From Chitinophaga sancti (GTDB lineage: Bacteria > Bacteroidota > Bacteroidia > Chitinophagales > Chitinophagaceae), in NCBI RefSeq assembly GCF_034087045.1, contig NZ_CP139247.1, positions 2,816,001 to 2,880,000 on the forward strand: a stretch of 64,000 nucleotides of DNA, in the 5' to 3' direction. How positions within the stretch are numbered: position 1 is the stretch's first letter; each line of letters begins with the position of its first letter. This document shows, in pieces, positions 32,501 through 39,734 of the stretch. The notes beneath the pieces are model-generated. The model did not search any database, was not told the DNA's origin, and worked only from the letters and a program-made list of their open reading frames with translations. Position numbers and translations under genes: made by a program.

Positions 32501-32901
32501 CTGCTACCGGTGCTGCTATTCTGGCTACATTCAAGGGGGATGTAACTTATACAGTAACGGGTACAGATGCTGGTGGCTGTGTGGGTACGGCACAGGTACA
32601 TTTGAATTTGAGTCCTGATTGTAAGATATATTATTTGTTGCCTACGGCATTTTCACCGAATGGGGATGGGAAGAATGATGTGTTTAGGGCGAAGACTTCT
32701 GATTTGCCAGTGATGTTTGTGATGAGGGTGTATAATAGAGTAGGACAGTTGGTGTTTGAATCGCATGATGCGAATACCGGGTGGGATGGTATGAAGAAGG
32801 GGCAGCAGGCGGCGTTAGGAACGTATGTGTATATGATCAGTGCGGTGACGTCGGAGGGGAAGCATATAGAGCAATCAGGTAGTGTGGTGTTAACGCGGTA
32901 A
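29533..32901 (+). CDS. Ig-repeat surface protein with type IX secretion tail
   Basis: An 1122-residue secreted protein. After the signal peptide comes a right-handed parallel beta-helix-like domain (residues about 30-400, TSWATAYNDLSAAL, GTYLPATTTDR). Next follow six tandem Ig-like repeats of about 78 residues, each with YC, LTATGTNLLWYT-ATGG and TYYVSQT-GCES motifs (about 405-870). A PKD-like domain (PIADFTTSGGCSG) and another Ig-like domain follow. It ends in a CHU_C/gliding-motility type C-terminal domain (LLPTAFSPNGDGKNDVF to SGSVVLTR), the known sorting signal for the type IX secretion system. It is likely an adhesin or surface-bound glycan-binding protein. Confidence 0.88.
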   Translation: MSKLLSLCLWVIIALFPVQAAFSFNRIYVNINNPTPGTGTSWATAYNDLSAALAAGNQADTFWVAQGTYLPATTTDRTIAFSPKPSQVIYGGFIGTEVLLSQRNWKTNVTILSGDIGTPGIASDNSYNVVRIINATVDGVTIRDGQGDYGFPALTANQYNTGAGVSLYADASASAVAAIVANCTFTNNYAIYGAGLGVLGITSGGAQPYLATKVSKCIFIGNTAYTAGGAISVTYQGACWGNDYTDNSIFIGNTVTSGQGSVIANILDGTTTAHRPWMDNVVFWANGENLAYNSLANGATGGPYIEFAIVWRNGAKYGASNFSDANITWHDSDIYVDDAGLPANNINSDPQFIDASNYDFHVAPCSPVIDATILSAVGSSTTDYDGNPRVVKTVDMGIYESTKTISTAPTASLQYFCQNMDATPLVATGDNLLWYTAATGGTGSSTAPTPVTTASGYSYYYVTQTMAGECESNRTMVTAYVRAQPAAPLVTDVVYCRYATASALTATGTDLKWYTTATGGTALSTAPVPATTVIGVSYYYVSQTVGCESDRAPLQVLVNGIPAGPAVSDVTYCIGSTAAPLTATGSNLLWYATATGGTGSATAPTPSTAVNGTTTYYVTQNPGCESSRSALTVTIGSQATPPIVNDFTYCQNVAAPALTASGTNLLWYTSATGGTGTSVAPAVNTAALGTTNYWVTQQDAGGCESERSELSVTILAQAQPPVVSDLDYCLNQSVPQLTATGTNLKWYTVATGGTGSSTAPIPVTLSVGATTYYVSQTTGCESDRAALTVTVSTSTSPVVTPLTICQYSTATSLTAEGTNLLWYTAATGGTGSSTAPIPSTLVTGSTTYYVSQTDGCESARAPMTVTVKQSPIADFTTSGGCSGTPMTVTLIPAESKTAFYTWNFYNAVSVSGDDPGPYQVLWHDPGEYTVLLMAYDGQCETKVEKVVSVGVAPEVQVTPSAGMYCINDTVTLRASGASTYEWSPATNLSAATGAAILATFKGDVTYTVTGTDAGGCVGTAQVHLNLSPDCKIYYLLPTAFSPNGDGKNDVFRAKTSDLPVMFVMRVYNRVGQLVFESHDANTGWDGMKKGQQAALGTYVYMISAVTSEGKHIEQSGSVVLTR

Positions 32902-32963
32902 TATTTAAGATATCAGTATTTTTAATAAGCTGACATTAATAAGCCGGCCGCAGACCCCGGCCC

Positions 32964-33006
32964 AGCCAAAGAGCGCTTTTACCGAAGGTAAAAGCGCTCT
33001 TTGGCT
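32964..33006. terminator. Perfect 20-bp bidirectional hairpin
   Basis: AGCCAAAGAGCGCTTTTACC and its exact complement surround a GAA loop, between the convergent Ig-repeat and AraC genes. The AraC stop codon begins at the very edge of the stem. T-rich flanks are short, so termination strength is uncertain. Confidence 0.7.
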
Positions 33007-33796
33007 ATTTGGAAGTTGTTGGATTATACCCATATTGCTTTTTAAAAGCAAAAGAAAAATGTGACAAATTCTCAAACCCCGCATCCAGGTATACATCCGA
33101 CACCTTTTTCTTTTGTACAAAAATCTGGTAATGCGCCAGCTCTAATCGCTTTTGGGTTAACCATTTCCCGGGTGTAGTCTGATAGATATGTTTGAAATCT
33201 TTTTTAAAAGTGGTCAAACTCCTCCCTGTGAGATAGCCGAACTTTTCTAATGGCAGGTTGTACATATAATGCTGCTCCATATAATCTCCCAGGTCAATCT
33301 TTCCCGGTTCATCGAATGTAGCCAGCACCTGACTGGTTTGCCGATCCATTTTTTTCAGGATCGTAATGGTCTCATCTATCTTAATGGTGGCAAGGTCCGA
33401 AGGCAGCTCTTCCTGCATATCAAAGTAAGGTAGAAGGGAATTAAAAAGGCTTTCCAGCAGTGGATGGGGCGTGATTTTAAGATGACTGGTATTTTTATTT
33501 CCTGTATGTGGTTTGAAATGTTTTCTTAATTGCTCTTCAGGAAATAAAATAGAAATAGATTTAAACGGCTTTTCATCCACTGGGTATTTGGTCAGTCTGC
33601 ACAGGTGATTGCGGGGAATGAGGACCGTATCACCGCTGGTATACACTTTCTCCTGAGTGCTGTAATGAACACGAAGTTCCCCATCAAAGATGTGCAGCAG
33701 GGCATGCTGTGAGAGGACCACTTCACGACTGTAATGCTTCTCCTTTGAACAGGATAGAAATACACTTCCTTTGATGGGGGCTCCGTTATATTCCAT
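33005..33796 (-). CDS. AraC family transcriptional regulator
   Basis: A 263-residue regulator with an N-terminal cupin-like sensing part (LSQHALLHIFDGELRVHYST, GDTVLIPRNHLCRLTKYP). The C-terminal double helix-turn-helix contains LPLEKFGYLTGRSLTTFKKD, TTPGKWLTQKRLELAHYQI and SDVYLDAGFENLSHFSFAFK, with the ending KKQYGYNPT. It follows the aldo/keto reductase gene after three bases and is co-transcribed. It may activate its own operon through the direct repeats at 34921-34959. Family is firm; the effector is unknown. Confidence 0.9.
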   Translation of the reverse strand: MEYNGAPIKGSVFLSCSKEKHYSREVVLSQHALLHIFDGELRVHYSTQEKVYTSGDTVLIPRNHLCRLTKYPVDEKPFKSISILFPEEQLRKHFKPHTGNKNTSHLKITPHPLLESLFNSLLPYFDMQEELPSDLATIKIDETITILKKMDRQTSQVLATFDEPGKIDLGDYMEQHYMYNLPLEKFGYLTGRSLTTFKKDFKHIYQTTPGKWLTQKRLELAHYQIFVQKKKVSDVYLDAGFENLSHFSFAFKKQYGYNPTTSK

Positions 33797-33799
33797 GTC

Positions 33800-34873
33800 T
33801 TAATATTTACCGGGTGTCATTTGTTGAAAAGCAGGCAGTGGTGCAGCTTTTAGACCATTAATTTCAATACCACCGTGCACAAACCTGCGGCTATATTCTT
33901 TGTAATTTGTTACAAAGGTAGGAGGTGGCGTTGAAATATCGTCTAATGCTGCCATTTCCTGTTGGGTGAGGGTGATTGCAAGAGCCGCGATATTTTGTGC
34001 CAGTTGTTCAGGTTTGCGAACACCAAGAATGATAGAGGTAGTGGATTGTTTTTGCAATACCCAGGCGAGGGCGATGGTTGCAGGAGAGGTGTTATGTTTC
34101 TCTGCAATTTCTTGTACCTTTTCAATGACATTTATTTCTCGTGTACTGAGTTGGTAGCTGCTACCCAGGCGGGAGTCGTTTGTATTTCCGCCCTGATATT
34201 TTCCGGAGAGGATACCTCCTTTTAACGGCGACCATGGGGTGATACCTAAACCCAGTTCAGCGGCCATGGGTATGAGTTCATCTTCAATACTTCTTTCCAG
34301 TAGAGAGTATTCTATTTGCAGGCCGATGAAGGGTGTCCAGTCTTTTAAGATAGCGGTAGTCTGGGCTTGGGCAATCTTCCAGGCTGGGGCGTAACTGACG
34401 CCTATGTACCGCACCTTACCGCTGGTGACGAGGTTGTGGAGGGTACGCATGGTTTCTTCAAAAGGTGTATTCCAGTCCCATTGATGAATCCAGAGGAGAT
34501 CGATATAATCTGTCTGTAATCTGCGAAGGGATTCGTGTACATTATGGAGGATGGATAGGGTGCTGCCACCACCGCTGTTAGGATTGCCTGGCAGGCTATT
34601 AGCGCTGCATTTGGTGCCGATAATAATGCGGTTGCGTTTGGAGGTGTATTTGCCTATGGTATCGCCGATTATTTTTTCGGAGTGCCCATTGGTGTAGATA
34701 TTGGCGGTGTCGATAAAGTTACCGCCAAGGTCGATGTATTGATTGATGAGTTGTGCAGCCGTAGTGGCGTCTGCACCCCAGTTCCAGTCATCACCGAGGG
34801 TCATTCCTCCCAGGCAGAGAGGGCTTACTTTGAGGCCGGACCGGCCGAGTGTTCTAAAAGAATCGAGTTGCAT
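33800..34873 (-). CDS. Aldo/keto reductase
   Basis: A 357-residue NAD(P)H-dependent oxidoreductase with an (alpha/beta)8 fold. The catalytic tetrad residues are visible in order: Asp and Tyr in FIDTANIYTNG, Lys in IIIGTKCSAN and His in LLWIHQWDW. Family signatures include GVSYAPAWKIAQA, LQIEYSLLER and the late WVLQKQSTTSIILGVRKPEQ cofactor loop. It reduces carbonyl compounds such as sugar aldehydes or quinones; the substrate is unknown. It is first in an operon with an AraC regulator. A TAATTTTG -7 element lies about 20 bases before its ATG. Confidence 0.9.
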   Translation of the reverse strand: MQLDSFRTLGRSGLKVSPLCLGGMTLGDDWNWGADATTAAQLINQYIDLGGNFIDTANIYTNGHSEKIIGDTIGKYTSKRNRIIIGTKCSANSLPGNPNSGGGSTLSILHNVHESLRRLQTDYIDLLWIHQWDWNTPFEETMRTLHNLVTSGKVRYIGVSYAPAWKIAQAQTTAILKDWTPFIGLQIEYSLLERSIEDELIPMAAELGLGITPWSPLKGGILSGKYQGGNTNDSRLGSSYQLSTREINVIEKVQEIAEKHNTSPATIALAWVLQKQSTTSIILGVRKPEQLAQNIAALAITLTQQEMAALDDISTPPPTFVTNYKEYSRRFVHGGIEINGLKAAPLPAFQQMTPGKY

Positions 34874-34893
34874 GTGCGTATAATTTATGATAG

Positions 34894-34901
34894 CAAAATT
34901 A
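34894..34901 (-). promoter_or_regulatory. -7 promoter element of aldo/keto reductase operon
   Basis: TAATTTTG on the minus strand matches TAnnTTTG, with 20 bases between it and the ATG. No TTTG lies at the usual -33 distance, as expected for an activator-dependent promoter. The direct repeats begin 19 bases further upstream. Confidence 0.5.
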
Positions 34902-34920
34902 GACGCTGTAGGGTAGTGGT

Positions 34921-34959
34921 GGTTTGTTTAAAAGGCGCAATTGGTTTGTTTAAAAGTCG
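34921..34959. promoter_or_regulatory. Direct-repeat AraC-type operator
   Basis: The 17-mer GGTTTGTTTAAAAGGCG (34921) recurs with one mismatch at 34943. The spacing is exactly 22 bases, two helical turns, as in AraC half-site pairs. A shortened third copy, GGTTTTTAAAAGTCG, lies at 35016-35030. The repeats sit just upstream of the -7 element of the operon that itself encodes an AraC regulator. Confidence 0.6.
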
Positions 34960-35059
34960 GGGCTAAAGGTTAAAAGATTATAATTATTGGAGAATTACAG
35001 TCTGTTTCTTACACTGGTTTTTAAAAGTCGGTTTCTTCAACGACCTTTTATTAGCGGGT

Positions 35060-35392
35060 CTATAAGTCAATTTCTTCAGAAGGATCCCAGAAGATGTTTC
35101 TAAAATTCACCACCTTATCATTCTTTATTTCCACGCCTTCTTTTTCCAAAAGCTTTCGGCGAACAGCAATATGCCTTGGATCACCGGTTAGATATCCCTG
35201 GCTATTGACTACTCTCTGAAAAGGGACAGGCTTTTTTTCTTCATTTACAAGTCCCATAGCACGGCCTACCATGCGGGAAAGGTTGCCTTTACCAAGGGCT
35301 TTGGCGATGGCGCCATAAGAGGTGACACGGCCTTTGGGGATGGAGCGGGCGATGTCGAAGACGAGTTTGTTGAAGTCCGGATCGTTTTGCAT
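35060..35392 (-). CDS. Alkyltransferase-like protein (MGMT DNA-binding fold)
   Basis: A 110-residue protein with only the DNA-binding domain of O6-methylguanine-DNA methyltransferases: FDIARSIPKGRVTSYGAIAK, RMVGRAMGL and GDPRHIAVRRKLLEKEGVE. The active-site PCHRV of MGMT is replaced by PFQRV: Phe58 takes the place of the methyl-accepting Cys and Gln59 that of His. It therefore cannot transfer methyl groups but should bind alkylated guanine and flag it to nucleotide-excision repair, as ATL proteins do. Known ATLs usually carry Trp or Ala there. A -7 element abuts the start codon. Confidence 0.85.
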   Translation of the reverse strand: MQNDPDFNKLVFDIARSIPKGRVTSYGAIAKALGKGNLSRMVGRAMGLVNEEKKPVPFQRVVNSQGYLTGDPRHIAVRRKLLEKEGVEIKNDKVVNFRNIFWDPSEEIDL

Positions 35393-35396
35393 TTTT

Positions 35397-35404
35397 CAAA
35401 TGTA
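35397..35404 (-). promoter_or_regulatory. -7 promoter element of alkyltransferase-like gene
   Basis: TACATTTG fits TAnnTTTG and ends four bases before the ATG, predicting a leaderless or nearly leaderless mRNA. No TTTG lies at the usual -33 spacing. Confidence 0.4.
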
Positions 35405-35529
35405 GGAAACCTATGGTAATTGATTTCTCAAATAGATAAGAAATAATTCCCCCTTCTACCTCTACAAATAGAAAACGTTAATAATTCATCCGGGTTACCA
35501 TCAATAAAATGATTTTTCAAAACAATTTT

Positions 35530-35552
35530 TTAATTGTAAATTATACAATTAA
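35530..35552. promoter_or_regulatory. Inverted repeat upstream of GH5 gene
   Basis: TTAATTGTA and TACAATTAA form a 9-bp inverted repeat around AATTA, ending 11 bases before the GH5 start. It is a candidate operator or 5' leader hairpin in an AT-rich region. Confidence 0.3.
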
Positions 35553-35563
35553 TTCTCACGTTT

Positions 35564-37030
35564 ATGAAAACCAAATTAACCCTTATTGCAAGCGCAATGC
35601 TTGCCTTTGCCTGCAATAAAGAGCAGGCAGATCTGTCGTCACTCAAATTGAACAACTCCGCTGCTGTAGTAGCTGTAGCCGTTGCCTCCAGTGATTTCAA
35701 GGGCGTCAACTGGGCGGATAGCAGGGATAATTTTGCCGATGATGCACTAATCCTCTCCGGCACTGTCTCTACTGATACCTACGCCAGTATGCAAACAAAG
35801 GCCGATTACATTCTTGACGGCTTTGTTTCCGCCGGCGCGAACACCGTGCGGCTACCGGTCAATCCTTCCACAGTAGTGAGTTCTTTCTGGTCTACTTACA
35901 AAGGCGCTATCGACAAAGCGACCTCCAAAAACATGAAAGTATTATTGGGCTATTGGGAAGGATCTTCCTCCCGCGATGGCCTGATTGACAACACCAGCAC
36001 ATTCTGGCAAATGTGGGACACGATTGTCGCTAATTACAGATCTAATACACTGGTGTATTTTGAGTGTTTCAATGAACCGCATGGATATAGTGCGAATGAT
36101 TTGAAGACGCTCTACAATACATTTGTAACCCGGTACCCGGGCGTACCTAAAAACAGGTTTGTATTAGATGGGGTAGGGTATTCTTCCGATGTGAATACCA
36201 TTGGCGCAGATACCCGTTTTGACAGTTGTTTGCTCTCTTTCCACGACTACACCTGGTTTGAATCCAGCAAAACTACCACTGCTGATTGGGAGCAACCGGT
36301 CAAATCATTGTCTTATCCAACCAGGACGATCGTCACTGAATTTGGTACGGTTATGACAGATGGAACGAATTACACCGGAGCACCGGGTTCCAATGTAAAC
36401 AACACTTACCTGCAAGGCATGACCAACTCACTTCATGATCTGGGTGTAGGTTGTGTATACTGGCCAGGATTAAGAACAGGTGATACTTACAGCATGTTTA
36501 CTTCCACCGGTTCTGCATTGACGACTAACAATACTTCTGGTCTGACCCGCCTGAAATACGCATGGGGTACAGGAACTATTACTCCTCCGTATGCATCATT
36601 TACTTCCGGTACTTATTACAAGGTTATTAACAAGAATAGCAGTAAAGCATTGGAAGTATACAATCAATCTACGGCTAATAGCGCTGCTATTGACCAGTGG
36701 GATTATTGGGGTGGTGCGAATCAGCAGTGGACATTCAATGCACTGGGTAGTAATTACCAGTCTATCATCAATAAGAATAGCGCAAAGGCGCTGGATGTAA
36801 ATGGCGCTTCTACGACTGCGGGTACAGGAATTATTCAGTATGATTATTCAGGTGGTACGAACCAGCAGTGGCAGGTGATTGATATTGGGTTTGGGTATTA
36901 TAAAATACTGAATAGGAATAGTGGATTTGCAGTGGATGTGAATGCGTCGTCTACGACAAATGGCGCGGGTATTATACAGTGGAACTGGAATAGCGGAGCG
37001 AATCAGCAGTGGCAGATAACAGCGTTATAA
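35564..37030 (+). CDS. GH5 endoglycanase lipoprotein with ricin-type lectin domain
   Basis: A 488-residue lipoprotein (lipobox ending at the Cys of LAFAC). The GH5 catalytic domain spans about residues 45-335: FKGVNWADSR, GANTVRLPVNPS, acid/base Glu171 in YFECFNEPHG and nucleophile Glu259 in IVTEFGT. The C-terminal 140 residues form a ricin-B-like beta-trefoil with three repeats ending in NQQW and carrying KALEVYN, KALDVNG and FAVDVNA. The enzyme should cut beta-linked glucans or mannans at the cell surface while the lectin domain holds the substrate. It ends at a strong terminator. Exact specificity is unknown. Confidence 0.88.
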   Translation: MKTKLTLIASAMLAFACNKEQADLSSLKLNNSAAVVAVAVASSDFKGVNWADSRDNFADDALILSGTVSTDTYASMQTKADYILDGFVSAGANTVRLPVNPSTVVSSFWSTYKGAIDKATSKNMKVLLGYWEGSSSRDGLIDNTSTFWQMWDTIVANYRSNTLVYFECFNEPHGYSANDLKTLYNTFVTRYPGVPKNRFVLDGVGYSSDVNTIGADTRFDSCLLSFHDYTWFESSKTTTADWEQPVKSLSYPTRTIVTEFGTVMTDGTNYTGAPGSNVNNTYLQGMTNSLHDLGVGCVYWPGLRTGDTYSMFTSTGSALTTNNTSGLTRLKYAWGTGTITPPYASFTSGTYYKVINKNSSKALEVYNQSTANSAAIDQWDYWGGANQQWTFNALGSNYQSIINKNSAKALDVNGASTTAGTGIIQYDYSGGTNQQWQVIDIGFGYYKILNRNSGFAVDVNASSTTNGAGIIQWNWNSGANQQWQITAL

Positions 37031-37050
37031 GGTGGTCACTAAATAATAAC

Positions 37051-37095
37051 AAGAGGTACGTAAGATGTAAATTTTACGTGCCTCTTATGTTTTTA
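37051..37095 (+). terminator. Terminator after GH5 gene
   Basis: AAGAGGTACGTAA pairs with TTACGTGCCTCTT (one G-U pair), followed by TATGTTTTT. Confidence 0.75.
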
Positions 37096-37161
37096 GGGAA
37101 GTAGTTTCTCGGAAAATTGCAGTGTATTTTAATCACTCATACCTCCCAGAAACCGTCATGG

Positions 37162-38532
37162 TTATCTCCGGCCATACATCTTCACCCACTTCTTCAATCG
37201 TTTAATTTTCTTCTTTTTAAACTGCCCCGGCATCATTCTCCATTTCCAGTTTTTATTACTCCCCGAAGGATGATTCATCCTTGCATCACCAGGCAGCTCC
37301 AGCACATCCTGCATAGGCAAAATCACAATATCTGCTACAGAAGAATAAGCCATCCTTGATAAAATACGCGCCACTTTTTCAGGCACTATTTTCAACCCTG
37401 CATATTCCCGGAAGTTTAATCTTGTTTTGCGATCCGCATCTTCCTCATACCATCCACGAGATGTATTATTATCATGCGTACCCGTCACCGCCACCACATT
37501 CGAAATAAAATGATGCGGTGCATGATCACTCTCCGGGATATCCTTCCCAAAACCAAACTGCAACACCCGCATACCTTTCAAATTGAATTGTTCCTGCAAG
37601 GCCCTCACAGGTGCATCGATAGTACCCAAATCTTCTGCAATAAAAGGCATGGTTGGAAACAGTGCTTTAAATTTCTCAAACAAACCCGCTCCCGGACCCG
37701 GTTTCCACTGTCCATTCACAGCCGTGGTATCACCAGCCGGAATTTCCCAATAAGCAGAAAAGGCGCGGAAGTGATCAAGACGAATAATATCAAATCTTTC
37801 CAGGTTGCGTTTTATTCTTCGTATCCACCAACTATAATTATCTGCTTTGAGCGCATCCCAGTCGTACACAGGTACATTCCAGCATTGCCCTGTTTCACTA
37901 AAATAATCCGGTGGTACCCCACCTACACCATTGAGATTAAAGAATGCAGGATGGGCCTTTACATCGCAGGCATCGCCATGCATATAAAAGGGGAGATCCC
38001 CAAAGAGTAGAATTCCTTTGTCATTGCAATAGGATTTGAGCGCTGCCCATTGCTGGTCAAATTTAAATTGATACCATTTCTCACGTTGAATATCTGTAAA
38101 CTCATCGAGCCAATATGCCTGTTCCCTGCAATAATTTTCGAAGGCCGATTGATCTTGTGTCTGTACAAAATTCAGGTAAGCGATTTCCAGTAAAGCTCCT
38201 TTGACAGGAATAGCTTTTGCAAAATCAACTTTGTCTGAAACAGGCAAGTGACACTTGCTGAGCTGGGCAGGGGTGAGTAACCCTTCTTTTGCCAGCAATT
38301 CCGGGCTTATCAGTAATGGTTCGCCTGCCATACTGCTGATTGGGCTGTAGGGCGACAAATGTTCCGGATGCAAAGGATTGACAGGCAATACCTGCCAATA
38401 ACATTGCCTGGCCCGGTGCAGCTGATCTGCAAAGTGATAAGCGGATGGGCCTAGATCGCCGGCGCCAAAAGGCCCGGGTAGAGAAGTAATATGTAGAAGT
38501 ATACCGGCACTACGTTGTGAAATAGTTGTCAT
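37162..38532 (-). CDS. malQ: 4-alpha-glucanotransferase (GH77)
   Basis: A 456-residue amylomaltase without signal peptide. Signatures: RSAGILLHITSLPGPFGAGD, WQVLPVNPLHPEHLSPYSPI, GDLPFYMHGDACDVKAHP and VPPDYFSETGQCWNVPVYDW. The nucleophile Asp is in IRLDHFRAF, the acid/base Glu in IAEDLG and the transition-state Asp in GTHDNNTSRGWY. It transfers alpha-1,4-glucan segments between maltodextrins in the cytoplasm. It is slightly shorter than many MalQ proteins (about 500 residues). With the cytoplasmic alpha-amylase at 50.9 kb it could process glycogen or imported maltodextrins, though the genes are not adjacent. Confidence 0.92.
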   Translation of the reverse strand: MTTISQRSAGILLHITSLPGPFGAGDLGPSAYHFADQLHRARQCYWQVLPVNPLHPEHLSPYSPISSMAGEPLLISPELLAKEGLLTPAQLSKCHLPVSDKVDFAKAIPVKGALLEIAYLNFVQTQDQSAFENYCREQAYWLDEFTDIQREKWYQFKFDQQWAALKSYCNDKGILLFGDLPFYMHGDACDVKAHPAFFNLNGVGGVPPDYFSETGQCWNVPVYDWDALKADNYSWWIRRIKRNLERFDIIRLDHFRAFSAYWEIPAGDTTAVNGQWKPGPGAGLFEKFKALFPTMPFIAEDLGTIDAPVRALQEQFNLKGMRVLQFGFGKDIPESDHAPHHFISNVVAVTGTHDNNTSRGWYEEDADRKTRLNFREYAGLKIVPEKVARILSRMAYSSVADIVILPMQDVLELPGDARMNHPSGSNKNWKWRMMPGQFKKKKIKRLKKWVKMYGRR

Positions 38533-38835
38533 ATGTAAATGTACAGCTACTTCTGTGCCAGTCCGGTTATGGAGATATTACTACGTGTATTTGTGTAAAA
38601 AGATGTGGGTATAAATCTACTTATCCGGGGGGATCTGTGATGAGGAAATTAATTATTCCTGATTTGAAGCCACCTGTTTAGGTGAATCAGTGTGATAAGG
38701 GAATTAGATTATTGGTACGAATTCACTTATTTGACGTTGTAGAAACAGCAATCAGATCATGATTAAGGGCATGTGTATCTCCGTGACATGGCTAATCAAA
38801 AGCCTGTCATCTCCCTGAGCACGTGAACCCTATTT
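38533..38835. other. Intergenic stretch without gene
   Basis: About 300 bases between two minus-strand genes. I see no convincing coding frame, RNA gene or strong hairpin here. Confidence 0.5.
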
Positions 38836-39549
38836 TTATTTAGTATAAATCGACGGATCAAACTTATACAGATGTGGCGCCTTGTGCGCACCTCCTGTCT
38901 TCGCCTCCCCTTGTTTAATCAGGATATTCTCCTTCATAATCTTCCTGTAAAAATTCCCCCTGTTAAACTTCTGATTCATAATCTTCTCGTACAGGGCTTG
39001 CAGTTGTGGCAAGGTAAAGATCTCCGGCAGCAGGTTGTACCCAATCGGCTTGTGATACAGCTGATCCCGCAGTTTTTCAAGGGCCTTATCGATGATCTGG
39101 CGATGGTCCATGACCATTTCGGGCAATTCGTAAACCGGCATCCATTCGCAGGCATCACTGAACATATCAGGAACAGGAGTGACCTGCGACTGGTCTATTA
39201 CCGCATAATAACCAATGGTAATAAAGCGCATCTTATGCCACAGGTTATCATCGTACGCTGCAAAATAATCCTCGGAGCGGTTAGGTTCTCCGAATACCCC
39301 AAATACTTCCAGAAACACCTTTTCTGCACCACTTCGTTCGAAGAGGATCCGCTTCGCTGCATCATCAATCGATTCCGTTTTTTGAATATAACCGCCGGGG
39401 AGTATCCAGCTGTTATCTCCTTTCATTTTTGCCAGCAGTACATTGAAACTGCCCTGGTGATAGCCAAAAACCACGCAGTCGACAGATAGGTGAGGTAGGG
39501 CATTTTTCCATAACGCCTCGCTGGCTTTTTCAATCTCAGTATTCCGCAT
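38836..39549 (-). CDS. Nudix-domain transcriptional regulator (NrtR/AraR-like)
   Basis: A 237-residue protein with an N-terminal Nudix fold and a C-terminal winged helix (RGNFYRKIMKENILIKQGEA, HKAPHLYKFDPS). The Nudix box starts well (GGYIQKTES) but the catalytic RExxEE core reads RILFER. The metal-binding glutamates are partly lost, so hydrolase activity is unlikely. NrtR-type proteins in Bacteroidota, such as the arabinose regulator AraR, sense sugars or ADP-ribose with this domain. It is divergent from an MFS sugar transporter, its probable target. A perfect -7 box sits four bases before its start codon. Confidence 0.85.
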   Translation of the reverse strand: MRNTEIEKASEALWKNALPHLSVDCVVFGYHQGSFNVLLAKMKGDNSWILPGGYIQKTESIDDAAKRILFERSGAEKVFLEVFGVFGEPNRSEDYFAAYDDNLWHKMRFITIGYYAVIDQSQVTPVPDMFSDACEWMPVYELPEMVMDHRQIIDKALEKLRDQLYHKPIGYNLLPEIFTLPQLQALYEKIMNQKFNRGNFYRKIMKENILIKQGEAKTGGAHKAPHLYKFDPSIYTK

Positions 39550-39553
39550 ATGA

Positions 39554-39561
39554 CAAAGATA
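39554..39561 (-). promoter_or_regulatory. -7 promoter element of Nudix regulator gene
   Basis: TATCTTTG fits TAnnTTTG exactly and ends four bases before the ATG, predicting a leaderless or nearly leaderless transcript. No -33 TTTG is seen at 19-21 bases. Confidence 0.5.
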
Positions 39562-39611
39562 AATAGATTTAACATTAGTGATGATCTAACACGGGGAATT
39601 GCCTGATTCTC

Positions 39612-39630
39612 GTTTCCATGGCAAGGAAAC
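39612..39630. promoter_or_regulatory. Inverted repeat between Nudix regulator and sugar transporter
   Basis: GTTTCC and GGAAAC are separated by seven bases in the divergent intergenic region. It is a candidate operator for the Nudix regulator. Confidence 0.35.
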
Positions 39631-39734
39631 TTATATGATTTTGAAAGTTTTTGCCCTTTTTTTGACCAAAAATGATTCAGATAGGCGTATGTTTGTGTTT
39701 TGCCAACTTTAACAATGAAACGTAAGTCCGGGTT

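Noticed and set aside
37474-38010. 178-codon open frame on the plus strand inside malQ
   Set aside because: Antisense of conserved catalytic blocks of MalQ; no domain of its own.
38872-39489. 205-codon open frame antisense to the Nudix regulator
   Set aside because: It mirrors the conserved Nudix and winged-helix parts and has no family features.
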